Below, piece by piece: positions 1 to 6,358 of a stretch of DNA of 7,477 nucleotides. A model generated the notes under the pieces. It was not told the DNA's origin, ran no database searches, and worked only from the letters and a program-made list of their open reading frames with translations. The DNA comes from an uncultured Gemmatimonadota bacterium (GTDB taxonomy: Bacteria > Gemmatimonadota > Gemmatimonadetes > Gemmatimonadales > Gemmatimonadaceae): NCBI GenBank assembly GCA_946479995.1, contig CAMLIU010000068.1:1-7477 (forward strand). Reading direction: 5' to 3'. The first letter of the stretch is position 1. Every line of letters begins with the position of its first letter. The position numbers and the translations under genes are program-made.

Positions 1-304
1 CATTCATGCCGATGAGCGCATTCTCGCCGATGCGCGCGCCGTGCACGACCGCCCCGTGCCCGATGTGCGCGCTCTGCTCGAGGACGACGGTCACGCCGGG
101 GAACATGTGGATGACGCACCCTTCCTGCACGTTGCAGCCATCCTCGATCACCACGCCGCCCCAGTCGCCGCGAATCGCGGCCCCCGGTCCTACATATACG
201 TCGCGGCCGATGACGACGTTCCCCGTCACGGTCGCATTCGGATGAATGAATGCGCTCTCGTGGATCACGGGGATGAAGCCGTCGAAGGAAAAGACATTAG
301 GCAT
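1..304 (-). CDS. paaY: PaaY-like hexapeptide-repeat thioesterase of phenylacetate degradation (3' end cut)
   Basis: The first 101 residues of a left-handed beta-helix protein of the gamma-carbonic anhydrase/transferase-hexapeptide family are visible; the C-terminus lies beyond the window start. Imperfect hexapeptide repeats run from about residue 18 onward (for example VTGNVVIGRDVYVGPGA). Family metal-site residues are present: R45 and D47 in the RGDWG turn, and three histidines H66, H83 and H88, the last two in HIGHGAVVHG with the expected five-residue spacing. The segments RGD, NVQEGCVIH and ENALIGMN match what I recall of PaaY rather than generic carbonic anhydrases. Known PaaY (about 196 residues in E. 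coli) hydrolyses the seven-membered-ring CoA ester that forms spontaneously from a PaaZ intermediate, relieving CoA depletion. It lies last of the visible operon, 39 nt after paaJ, which supports the name. The Shine-Dalgarno sequence is weak (GGGA, 9 nt upstream). It could be a general gamma-CA-like protein, but the context favours PaaY. Confidence 0.87.
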   Translation of the reverse strand, partial: MPNVFSFDGFIPVIHESAFIHPNATVTGNVVIGRDVYVGPGAAIRGDWGGVVIEDGCNVQEGCVIHMFPGVTVVLEQSAHIGHGAVVHGARIGENALIGMN

Positions 305-343
305 GGCGTGTCATCCCGCGGCTGCGGAGCGACTGCCGGGAGC

Positions 344-1558
344 TCATACCCGCTCCAGGACCGTCGCCATCCCCTGCCCCACACCGATGCACATCGTGGC
401 AAGGGCGTAGCGCTTCTTCGTGTTCACGAGCTCGCGCGATGCGGTGAGCAGCAGCCGCGCCCCGCTCATGCCGAGTGGGTGGCCGAGCGCGATGGCGCCG
501 CCGTTGGGATTCACGCGCGGATCGTCGTCGGCGATGCCGAGCTCGCGCAGCACGGCCAGCGACTGCGCGGCGAAGGCCTCGTTGAGCTCGATGACGTCCA
601 TGTCGCCGATGGAGAGTCCGGCCTGCTCCAGCACGCGCTGCGTGGCGGGCACCGGGCCGATGCCCATGAACCGCGGCTCCACTCCCGCCACCGCGGTGGC
701 GACGATGCGCGTCAGCGGCTCGGCGCCCAGCTCCTTCGCGCCACGCTCGGACGCCACCAGCAGCGCCGCTGCGCCGTCATTGAGCCCCGATGAGTTGCCC
801 GCCGTCACCGTGCCCTTGCCGTCGCTGCGGAAGACGCAGCGGAGCTTCGCCAGCACCTCCTCGGTGGTGTCCGGACGGATGAACTCGTCGGTGTCGATGC
901 GCTTCGGCTCGCCTTTCTTCTGGGCGATCTCGATCGGGACGATCTCCTCCACGAACCGTCCGGCGCGGCGGGCCGTCGCTGCCTTCTGCTGCGAGCGCAC
1001 CGAGAACGCGTCCTGGTCCTTCCGGCTCACGCCGTACTGCTCGGCCACGTTCTCCGCCGTCTGCCCCATGGAGTCCACGCCGTACTTCTCCTTCAGGCGC
1101 GGGTTGATGAAGCGCCAGCCGAGGCTCGTGTCGAAGAGCTCCACGTCGCGCCCGAACGGCTTCGACGACTTGCTCATCACGTAGGGGGCGCGGGTCATGT
1201 TCTCCACGCCGCCGGCCACGTAGAAGTCGCCTTCGCCGAGCTTGACCGAGCGCGCGGCGTTGGCGACGGCGCTCATTCCCGATGCGCAGAGCCGGTTCAC
1301 CGTCTCGCCCGGCACCGTGACGGGCATGCCGGCGAGCAGGAGCGCCATGCGTGCCACGTTGCGGTTGTCCTCCCCCGCCTGGTTGGCGCAGCCGAGAATG
1401 ACGTCGGTCACGCGCGCCGGGTCGAGCGACGGATGCCGCTCGAGCAGCTTCGCGATGACGTGGGCCGCCATGTCGTCGGCGCGCACCTCGCTGAGCTGGC
1501 CGCCGATATTGCCGACGGCGGTCCGAACGCCGTCGAGGATGTATGCGTCAGTGGTCAT
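344..1558 (-). CDS. paaJ: 3-oxoadipyl-CoA / 3-oxo-5,6-dehydrosuberyl-CoA thiolase
   Basis: A 404-residue thiolase, close to the usual 400-401 of PaaJ/PcaF. The catalytic residues are all visible: nucleophile C91 in NRLCASGMSA, H360 in GGAIALGHPLGMSGAR and C390 in CIGVGQG. The N-terminal block CANQAGEDNRNVARMA, the GWRFINP segment, the block GVEPRFMGIGPVPATQRVLE and the C-terminal LERV are characteristic of the beta-ketoadipyl-CoA thiolase subgroup. In phenylacetate degradation this enzyme acts twice: it cleaves 3-oxo-5,6-dehydrosuberyl-CoA to 2,3-dehydroadipyl-CoA plus acetyl-CoA, then 3-oxoadipyl-CoA to succinyl-CoA plus acetyl-CoA. I chose the ATG at 1558 because it begins the conserved thiolase N-terminus (TDAYILDGVRTAVG); the in-frame start at 1612 would add 18 unrelated residues inside paaI. 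Only GGGGA lies just upstream, very close to the ATG, so translation is probably coupled to paaI, which ends 13 nt before. PcaF of the protocatechuate pathway is the alternative name; the operon favours PaaJ. Confidence 0.95.
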   Translation of the reverse strand: MTTDAYILDGVRTAVGNIGGQLSEVRADDMAAHVIAKLLERHPSLDPARVTDVILGCANQAGEDNRNVARMALLLAGMPVTVPGETVNRLCASGMSAVANAARSVKLGEGDFYVAGGVENMTRAPYVMSKSSKPFGRDVELFDTSLGWRFINPRLKEKYGVDSMGQTAENVAEQYGVSRKDQDAFSVRSQQKAATARRAGRFVEEIVPIEIAQKKGEPKRIDTDEFIRPDTTEEVLAKLRCVFRSDGKGTVTAGNSSGLNDGAAALLVASERGAKELGAEPLTRIVATAVAGVEPRFMGIGPVPATQRVLEQAGLSIGDMDVIELNEAFAAQSLAVLRELGIADDDPRVNPNGGAIALGHPLGMSGARLLLTASRELVNTKKRYALATMCIGVGQGMATVLERV

Positions 1559-1571
1559 GATCCCCGGTTCG

Positions 1572-2006
1572 TCAGGCTTCGTGCTTCTGCGGCGTGCGGT
1601 AGACCGTGGCATGGAGCAGGCCGACCACCGTGCCGTCCTGCCGCGCCACGGTCACGCGATAGAATCCCAGCCGTGCGCCGGCGGTTTCCTCCTCCGCCAC
1701 GGCGATGAGGTCGTCCCCCACCTGCACCGGCACGGGATACGAAATGGTGTTGTCCACGCTCACGGTGACGTGGCCGTTCGTGTTGGACGCGAACGCCAGC
1801 GCGCTGTCGGCCAGCGAATACACGATGCCGCCGTGCGACACGCCGAAGCCGTTCACCATGTCGCTGCGCACGCGCATGCGGAGGGTGCACGCGCGCGGCC
1901 TGAGGGTGACGAGCTCGACGCCAAGCCACTGGCTGAACGCGTCCTTCGACAGCATCGCCTGCACCACGGCATCGGCCTGCGCCTGCTCGTCGCTCTCGGT
2001 CGTCAT
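1572..2006 (-). CDS. paaI: PaaI-type hotdog-fold acyl-CoA thioesterase
   Basis: A 144-residue single-domain hotdog thioesterase, similar in length to E. coli PaaI (about 140). The signature VNGFGVSHGGIVYSLADSAL is present at residues 51-70; N52, the HGG at 58-60 and D67 correspond to the active-site asparagine, HGG turn and catalytic aspartate of the family. PaaI hydrolyses ring-hydroxylated phenylacetyl-CoA esters and so rescues CoA when the pathway stalls; it acts in the cytoplasm, usually as a tetramer. The start ATG overlaps the paaH stop (ATGA, 4 nt), and a full AAAGGAGG Shine-Dalgarno sequence lies at 2018-2025 inside paaH. The 11-nt spacing is slightly long, but no other in-frame start exists between them. 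Overlap and order (after paaH, before paaJ) match the E. coli paaHIJ arrangement. Confidence 0.94.
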   Translation of the reverse strand: MTTESDEQAQADAVVQAMLSKDAFSQWLGVELVTLRPRACTLRMRVRSDMVNGFGVSHGGIVYSLADSALAFASNTNGHVTVSVDNTISYPVPVQVGDDLIAVAEEETAGARLGFYRVTVARQDGTVVGLLHATVYRTPQKHEA

Positions 2007-3187
2007 GACAGCAAGGGCCTCCTTTCCCGGACGCGGCGCCGCAGCAGGACGCTGGGCCGGTAGCGATCTTCGCCGTACTCGTCCTGCAGCTCTTCCAGCC
2101 GGCGCAGGATGTTGGCCGGCCCGATCTCGTCGCCCCACGCGAGCAGCCCGCGCGGATAGTTGACGCCGCGCGTCATCGCGGTCTCGATGTCGGGGGCCGA
2201 TGCGACCCCGCGATGCACCGCGTCCACCGCCTCGTTGACGAGCATCGCCAGCGTGCGGTCGAGAATGACGCGGCCCTTCGCTTCGTCCTTGACCGGTTCG
2301 GGCTTCACGGCGTCCTCCCGGTAATCGTAGTAGCCGCGGCCGCGCTTGCGGCCATAGAGCCCGGCTTCCACCAGCCGCTGCTGGGTGAGTGCAGGAGCGT
2401 AGCGCGGGTCGAAGAAGAAGCTCTCGAACACGCTGCGCGTGACGGCGTAGTTCACGTCGTTGCCGATGAAGTCCATCAGCTCGAATGGTCCCATGCGAAA
2501 CCCACCGAGCTCGCGCATCGCCCAGTCGATGGTCGCCACGTCCGCGACGCCTTCCTCGAGCTGGCGCAGCGATTCCCCGTAGAAGGGGCGCGCGACGCGG
2601 TTGACGATGAATCCCGGCGTGTCCGTGGCCACCACGGTCGTCTTCCCCCACCCGGTGACGAGCGACGTGACGCGCTCCGTGACCCCCGGATCGGTCGTGA
2701 TGGCGGGGACGATCTCCACCAGAGGCATCACCGGCGCCGGATTGAAGAAGTGAATGCCGATCACTCGCTCCGGCCGCTCGGACGCCCCGGCGATGGCGGC
2801 CACCGAGAGCGATGACGTGTTCGTCCCGAGCACCGCATCCGGAGCGACGACCCGCTCGAGCGCGGCGAACAGCGCCTGCTTGACGTCCAGCCGCTCCACG
2901 ACCGCCTCGATGACGAGGCCGCACGAGCGGAACGCGTCATATCCGCTGGTCACGTCGCCCGCATCGACGATGCGCGCGAGCACGGCATCCGCCTCGGCCT
3001 GGGAGCGGCGCTGCTTCTCCACGTCGCGCGCGAGAGCCTTGGCGATGGCGCTCCTGGCCTGTTGCACCACGCCGGCGTTCGCGTCGGCCAGCACGACGGC
3101 GTGACCCGCCGATGCGGCGACCTGCGCGATGCCGCGTCCCATCGCACCGGCGCCGATCACGCCGACCTGCAGTCCGCGCTCGGCCAT
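2003..3187 (-). CDS. paaH: 3-hydroxyadipyl-CoA dehydrogenase (short form)
   Basis: A 394-residue NAD-dependent 3-hydroxyacyl-CoA dehydrogenase. The N-terminal Rossmann domain (about 1-187) opens with the dinucleotide motif GAGAMG at residues 12-17. S125, H146 (IGIHFFNP), E158 (PLVEIV) and N196 (GFIVNRV) have the same 21/12/38 spacing as the catalytic Ser-His-Glu-Asn set of human HAD. Two C-terminal 3HCDH domains follow: one at about 188-290 (GGFRMGPFELMDFIGND) and a second at about 303-380 (GVNYPRGLLAWGDEIG). The double C-terminal domain is typical of PaaH, which oxidises (S)-3-hydroxyadipyl-CoA to 3-oxoadipyl-CoA, the substrate of PaaJ. As I remember it, E. coli PaaH is about 475 residues, so this is a compact version, mainly in the region joining the C-terminal domains. 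The start ATG shares its A with the paaG stop (TGATG) and has AGGGA 5 nt upstream. The open frame extends up to 4021, but that stretch lies antisense-like over paaG in another frame and has no homology I recognise. Confidence 0.93.
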   Translation of the reverse strand: MAERGLQVGVIGAGAMGRGIAQVAASAGHAVVLADANAGVVQQARSAIAKALARDVEKQRRSQAEADAVLARIVDAGDVTSGYDAFRSCGLVIEAVVERLDVKQALFAALERVVAPDAVLGTNTSSLSVAAIAGASERPERVIGIHFFNPAPVMPLVEIVPAITTDPGVTERVTSLVTGWGKTTVVATDTPGFIVNRVARPFYGESLRQLEEGVADVATIDWAMRELGGFRMGPFELMDFIGNDVNYAVTRSVFESFFFDPRYAPALTQQRLVEAGLYGRKRGRGYYDYREDAVKPEPVKDEAKGRVILDRTLAMLVNEAVDAVHRGVASAPDIETAMTRGVNYPRGLLAWGDEIGPANILRRLEELQDEYGEDRYRPSVLLRRRVRERRPLLS

Positions 3188-3978
3188 CAGCGTCCCTGGA
3201 ACTTCGGCGTGCGCTTCTCGACGAAGGCGCGCACGCCCTCGGCATAGTCGGCCGTGCGGCCCGCCTCCCGCTGCAGCTCTTCCTCGAGGGCGAGCTGTTC
3301 GTCGAGGGAGTTGCCGAACGCCGCGTTGAAGCCGCGCTTGGCGAGGCCGAGCCCACGGGTGGGCATCTCCGCCAGGCGACGGGCGAGGTCGAAGCTGGTC
3401 TCGCCGAGCACCGCGTGCGGTACCACGTCGTGCACGAGACCCCACTCCTTCGCGCGCATGGCAGGAAGCTTCTCGCCGAGCATGGTGAGCGCCGCGGCAC
3501 GCTGCAGCCCCACGATGCGTGGAAGGATGAAGGTGCCCCCGCTGTCCGGAATCAGTCCGACGCGGGCGAACGACTGGATGAAGGTCGCATCCTCGGCGGC
3601 AACCACGATGTCGCAGGCGAAGGCGATGTTGGCGCCAGCCCCGGCGGCGACGCCGTTCACGGCGCACACCACCGGCTTCTCGATGGTGCGGATGGCGCGC
3701 ACCACGGGATTGTACTGGTCCCGTACCACGTCGCCGAGGTCGGGCGCCGGCTGCCCCTCCACGGGAAGCACGGCAGCGAGGTCCTGGCCGGCACAGAAGC
3801 CGCGTCCCGAGCCGGTGAGGAGCACGGCGCGCACGGCGTCGTCGCCGGCCGCGTCGTGCAGCGCCGCCACCAGCTCGTCGGCCATCTGGCGATTGAAGCT
3901 GTTCAGGACATCGGGTCGGTTGAGCGCGATGACCATCACGCCGTCGCGACGCTGGACGAGAAGGTGGTGGTAGTCCAT
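3187..3978 (-). CDS. paaG: ring 1,2-epoxyphenylacetyl-CoA isomerase
   Basis: A crotonase-fold protein of 263 residues (266 if the GTG at 3987 is used). It carries the oxyanion-hole segments GRGFCAGQDL and NGVAAGAGAN and the block VGLIPDSGGTFILPR, whose aspartate (residue 145 from this ATG) matches the catalytic aspartate described for PaaG isomerases. The insert PAPDLGDVVRDQYNP and the tail AGRTADYAEGVRAFVEKR strongly resemble PaaG rather than PaaF or FadB-type hydratases, which carry glutamates at the active site. PaaG converts the ring epoxide made by PaaABCE into the seven-membered oxepin-CoA, the substrate of PaaZ. It is the first gene of the leftward operon; its stop codon overlaps the paaH ATG by one base. 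I chose the ATG because its product MDYHHLLVQRRDGV aligns with the E. coli N-terminus and a weak GTGAG lies 4 nt upstream; the GTG start has no Shine-Dalgarno sequence. Confidence 0.93.
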   Translation of the reverse strand: MDYHHLLVQRRDGVMVIALNRPDVLNSFNRQMADELVAALHDAAGDDAVRAVLLTGSGRGFCAGQDLAAVLPVEGQPAPDLGDVVRDQYNPVVRAIRTIEKPVVCAVNGVAAGAGANIAFACDIVVAAEDATFIQSFARVGLIPDSGGTFILPRIVGLQRAAALTMLGEKLPAMRAKEWGLVHDVVPHAVLGETSFDLARRLAEMPTRGLGLAKRGFNAAFGNSLDEQLALEEELQREAGRTADYAEGVRAFVEKRTPKFQGR

Positions 3979-4006
3979 GGAGCTCACGGAAATCGTGGGG
4001 CGAGCG

Positions 4007-4016
4007 GGTCATGACC
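4007..4016. promoter_or_regulatory. candidate operator palindrome GGTCATGACC
   Basis: A perfect 10-bp palindrome lies just downstream of the possible minus-strand -10 (4024-4029), near where the paaG transcript would begin. A repressor bound there could control the paa operon; phenylacetate operons are commonly controlled by CoA-ester-responsive repressors such as PaaX (GntR-like) or PaaR (TetR-like). No regulator gene is in the window and I do not claim a match to a known motif. Confidence 0.25.
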
Positions 4017-4111
4017 GCCACTAAAGATATTTGCCTGCGCGGGGCCCTGCAGCGGCCTGCGCATCACGGCAACTCCAATGCTCCCGTTCGCGCGGCACGG
4101 GACGCAGATTT

Positions 4112-4118
4112 GAGGGAG
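4112..4118 (+). promoter_or_regulatory. Shine-Dalgarno sequence supporting a TTG start for the E1 gene
   Basis: GAGGGAG lies 7 nt upstream of the TTG at 4126. The nearest in-frame ATG, at 4153, is preceded by pyrimidine-rich sequence with no Shine-Dalgarno match. The site therefore decides in favour of the TTG start. It forms part of a small inverted repeat (AGGGA gtcg TCCCT, 4113-4126) that could fold over the start codon. Confidence 0.55.
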
Positions 4119-4125
4119 TCGTCCC

Positions 4126-6285
4126 TTGCGTCGAATCCCAGCTCTCCGCGCCATGCCGCACGCCGCATCACCGAAGAAAGCCCGCTCGACCAGGACCAGC
4201 GCCGTGGATCCGCGCTTCGACTGGCGGCGGATCGCGTACCACGTGCTCGTGTCGCGCGCCCTGGATGACCTCGAGGAGGCCACCAACCGCAACCGGGGGA
4301 GCGTGCCGCGCGAGCACCAGGTGCTCTACCAGTTCTCGGCGCGCGGGCACGACGTGGGGCAGATCATCCTCGGCAGCCTGCTCGATCACGCGCACGACGG
4401 GGTGGGAGCCTACTATCGCTCGCGCCCGATCCTGCTCGCGCTCGGCCTGCCGATCGTCGATGCGCTGGGGAGCCCGCTCGGCCGGGCGGGCGGATTCAGC
4501 GACGGGCGCGACATCGGCGTGGTGTGCAACCTTCCCGGCTGGAAGGGGCCCACGGTGCTGCCGATGTCGGGGGACGTGGGCTCGCAGTACACGCCGACGG
4601 CGGGCTGGGCGCAGTCGGTCCTGTACCACCGCGACGTCCTCGGCGACGGTGCGTGGAAGCAGTGCATCGGCGTGGCACTGGGCGGTGAGGCCTCGGTGGC
4701 GACGAACGGCTTCTGGTCGGCGCTGACCATGGCCACGACGCTGAAGCTTCCGATGCTCTTCTATATAGAAGACAACGGGCTCGGCATCTCGGTGCGCGGC
4801 GGAATGCAGACGCCGGGTGGCAACATCGCGACGAACCTCGCGTCCTTCGGGAATCTCTTCCTGCGCGACGGCGACGGCTGCGATCCGGCGCAGGCCTCGG
4901 CGCTGATCGCCGAATGCGTCGATCACGTCCGCAGCGGCGAGGGGCCGGCGCTGGTGCATCTCACCGTGCCACGGCTCTCCAGCCACTCCGGTCCCGACAA
5001 CCAGAAGGGCTACCGCACCGACGACGAGATTGCCGCTGACCTCGCGCGCGATCCGCTGCCGAAGCTGCGGAAGCACCTCGTTCCGGCGTTCATGTCGGAG
5101 AAGCAGTGGTCGGAGCTCGAGGCGGAGGTGGCGCGCGACGTTGACGCCGGGCTCCAGGCAGCACGCGCCCGTTCGGTGCCGAATCCGGACACGGTGAAGC
5201 GCTTCGTGTACGCCGAACCGCGCGAGCCGGGCGATCCGGTGGCGTTCGGTGGCCTGACGGACGAGGAGCGCGCGGCGCTCGACGGCACGGAGACAGCGTC
5301 GACGGAAGGCGACGTGGTACGCTTCGCGGAGGCAGTGAAGCGCACGCTGGCGAGCGAGCTGGCGGCGAACCCGAAGCTGCTCGTGTTCGGCGAGGACGTT
5401 GGCCGCAAGGGCGGCGTGCACCTCGTCACCGAGGGGCTGCAGAAGCGCTTCGGCGCCGAGCGCGTGTTCGACACGAGCCTCTCGGAAGAGGGGATCATCG
5501 GCCGCGCCGTGGGGATGGCGGTGAGTGGACTGATGCCGGTGGCAGAGATCCAGTTCCGCAAGTACGCCGACCCGGCACACGAGCAGCTCAACAACTGCGG
5601 CACGATGCGCTGGCGCACGGCCAACCAGTTTGCGGCGCCGATCGTCGTGCGCATGCCCGGCGGCTTCGGCAAGGACGTGGGCGATCCGTGGCACTCGCTC
5701 AGTGGCGAGGTGACGTGGGCGCACGCCCTCGGCTGGCAGGTGGCGATGCCGTCGAACGCCGCGGACGCGAGCGGACTCCTGCGCGCGGCGATGCGCAGCG
5801 CGAATCCGACGATCTTCTTCGAGCACCGGTCGCTGCTCATGACGAGCGATGGAAGCGCACGCTATCCCGGCGACGACTACGTGATCCCGTTCGGCCGGGC
5901 GGCGAAGCTGCGCGAGGGTGAGCGCGTCACGGTGGTGACGTGGGGCGCGATGGTGCACCGCTGCGTGGACGCGGCCGACCGCTTCAGCGGCGACGTGGAG
6001 CTGCTCGACCTGCGCACGATCGCGCCGTGGGACCGATCGGCCGTGCTCGACTCCGTGCGGCGCACCGGTCGCTGCCTGATCGTGCACGAGGATACGCTCA
6101 CCGCGGGCTTCGGCGCCGAGATCGCGGCCGTGCTGGCGCGAGAAGCGTTCTGGCACCTCGACGCGCCCGTGGAGCGGCTGACGGTGGAAGACGTGCCGAT
6201 GCCGTATCACGAGGTACTGCTCCAGGCGGTGTTGCCGGATGCGGAGCGGATTGCCGAACGAATCTCGGCGTTGATGAACATGTAG
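4126..6285 (+). CDS. fused E1 alpha-beta subunit of a 2-oxo acid dehydrogenase complex (thiamine-diphosphate dependent)
   Basis: A 719-residue protein joining both E1 subunits in one chain. Residues about 35-320 are the alpha part: the segment ending YYRSR (96-100), a thiamine-diphosphate/Mg motif running from G187-E188-A189 to D216-N217, and the loop RLSSHSGPDNQKGYR near 283-297. A linker of about 75 residues rich in charge leads to the beta part (about 397-719), with GEDVG (422-426), FDTSLSEEGIIG (E454 matches the catalytic glutamate of E1 beta) and PWHS (H523 matches the active-site histidine, at the expected 69-residue distance). E1 decarboxylates a 2-oxo acid and reductively acylates the lipoyl group of E2. 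The usual GDG is GEA here, a conservative Asp-to-Glu change at a metal ligand. The motifs do not decide between pyruvate, branched-chain or other oxo acids. No E2 or E3 gene is in view. The TTG start is chosen for its GAGGGAG; the alternative is ATG 4153 (710 residues). Confidence 0.92.
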   Translation: MRRIPALRAMPHAASPKKARSTRTSAVDPRFDWRRIAYHVLVSRALDDLEEATNRNRGSVPREHQVLYQFSARGHDVGQIILGSLLDHAHDGVGAYYRSRPILLALGLPIVDALGSPLGRAGGFSDGRDIGVVCNLPGWKGPTVLPMSGDVGSQYTPTAGWAQSVLYHRDVLGDGAWKQCIGVALGGEASVATNGFWSALTMATTLKLPMLFYIEDNGLGISVRGGMQTPGGNIATNLASFGNLFLRDGDGCDPAQASALIAECVDHVRSGEGPALVHLTVPRLSSHSGPDNQKGYRTDDEIAADLARDPLPKLRKHLVPAFMSEKQWSELEAEVARDVDAGLQAARARSVPNPDTVKRFVYAEPREPGDPVAFGGLTDEERAALDGTETASTEGDVVRFAEAVKRTLASELAANPKLLVFGEDVGRKGGVHLVTEGLQKRFGAERVFDTSLSEEGIIGRAVGMAVSGLMPVAEIQFRKYADPAHEQLNNCGTMRWRTANQFAAPIVVRMPGGFGKDVGDPWHSLSGEVTWAHALGWQVAMPSNAADASGLLRAAMRSANPTIFFEHRSLLMTSDGSARYPGDDYVIPFGRAAKLREGERVTVVTWGAMVHRCVDAADRFSGDVELLDLRTIAPWDRSAVLDSVRRTGRCLIVHEDTLTAGFGAEIAAVLAREAFWHLDAPVERLTVEDVPMPYHEVLLQAVLPDAERIAERISALMNM

Positions 6286-6293
6286 CTGAGCTC

Positions 6294-6322
6294 TTGACGC
6301 CGGAGCCGGACCTTCGTAGACT
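6294..6322 (+). promoter_or_regulatory. sigma-70-type promoter, TTGACG-N17-TAGACT
   Basis: The -35 hexamer TTGACG (6294-6299, five of six consensus) and the -10 hexamer TAGACT (6317-6322, four of six) are separated by exactly 17 nt. Transcription would begin near 6329, about 30 nt before the small ORF at 6359. It begins 8 nt after the E1 stop codon, so the downstream unit has its own promoter. This is the best promoter match I see in the window. An inverted repeat GGAGCC/GGCTCC (6302-6307 and 6323-6328) flanks the -10 element. Confidence 0.6.
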
Positions 6323-6328
6323 GGCTCC
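6302..6328. promoter_or_regulatory. candidate operator: inverted repeat across the -10 element
   Basis: GGAGCC at 6302-6307 and its reverse complement GGCTCC at 6323-6328 are separated by 15 nt, so the half-sites are 21 bp apart centre to centre, two helical turns. One arm lies in the promoter spacer and the other directly follows the -10. Spacing and placement suit a dimeric repressor of the kind that often controls efflux genes. Six-base GC-rich arms can arise by chance, so confidence is low. Confidence 0.28.
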
Positions 6329-6358
6329 CTCGCTCGATTCACTTTCCGGAGCAGTTCG

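Larger units (their letters stand above)
3979..4125. promoter_or_regulatory. divergent intergenic region between the paa operon and the E1 gene
   Basis: This 147-bp gap must hold the start signals for both divergent units. Its only AT-rich patch is CTAAAGATATTTG at 4021-4033. Read on the minus strand, TATCTT (4029 to 4024) could be a -10 element about 46 nt upstream of the paaG ATG, but no good -35 hexamer lies 16-18 nt further upstream. I see no convincing -35/-10 pair on the plus strand. A perfect 10-bp palindrome sits at 4007-4016. Small inverted repeats also lie near the E1 start: CCCGT/ACGGG arms at 4083-4087 and 4097-4101, and AGGGA/TCCCT at 4113-4117 and 4122-4126. The role as a regulatory region follows from position; the individual elements are weak. 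Confidence 0.45.

Noticed and set aside
3112..4014. A 300-codon plus-strand open frame opposite paaG, and a similar one at 41-793 opposite paaJ and paaY
   Set aside because: They mirror the codon bias of the real minus-strand genes. Compositions are His/Ala/Arg-rich and there is no credible ribosome site or homology.
3188..4021. N-terminal extension of the paaH frame up to 4021, which would give a 672-residue protein
   Set aside because: The extra 278 residues are Arg-rich low-complexity sequence lying over paaG in another frame. PaaH homology begins exactly at the ATG at 3187, which has AGGGA upstream.
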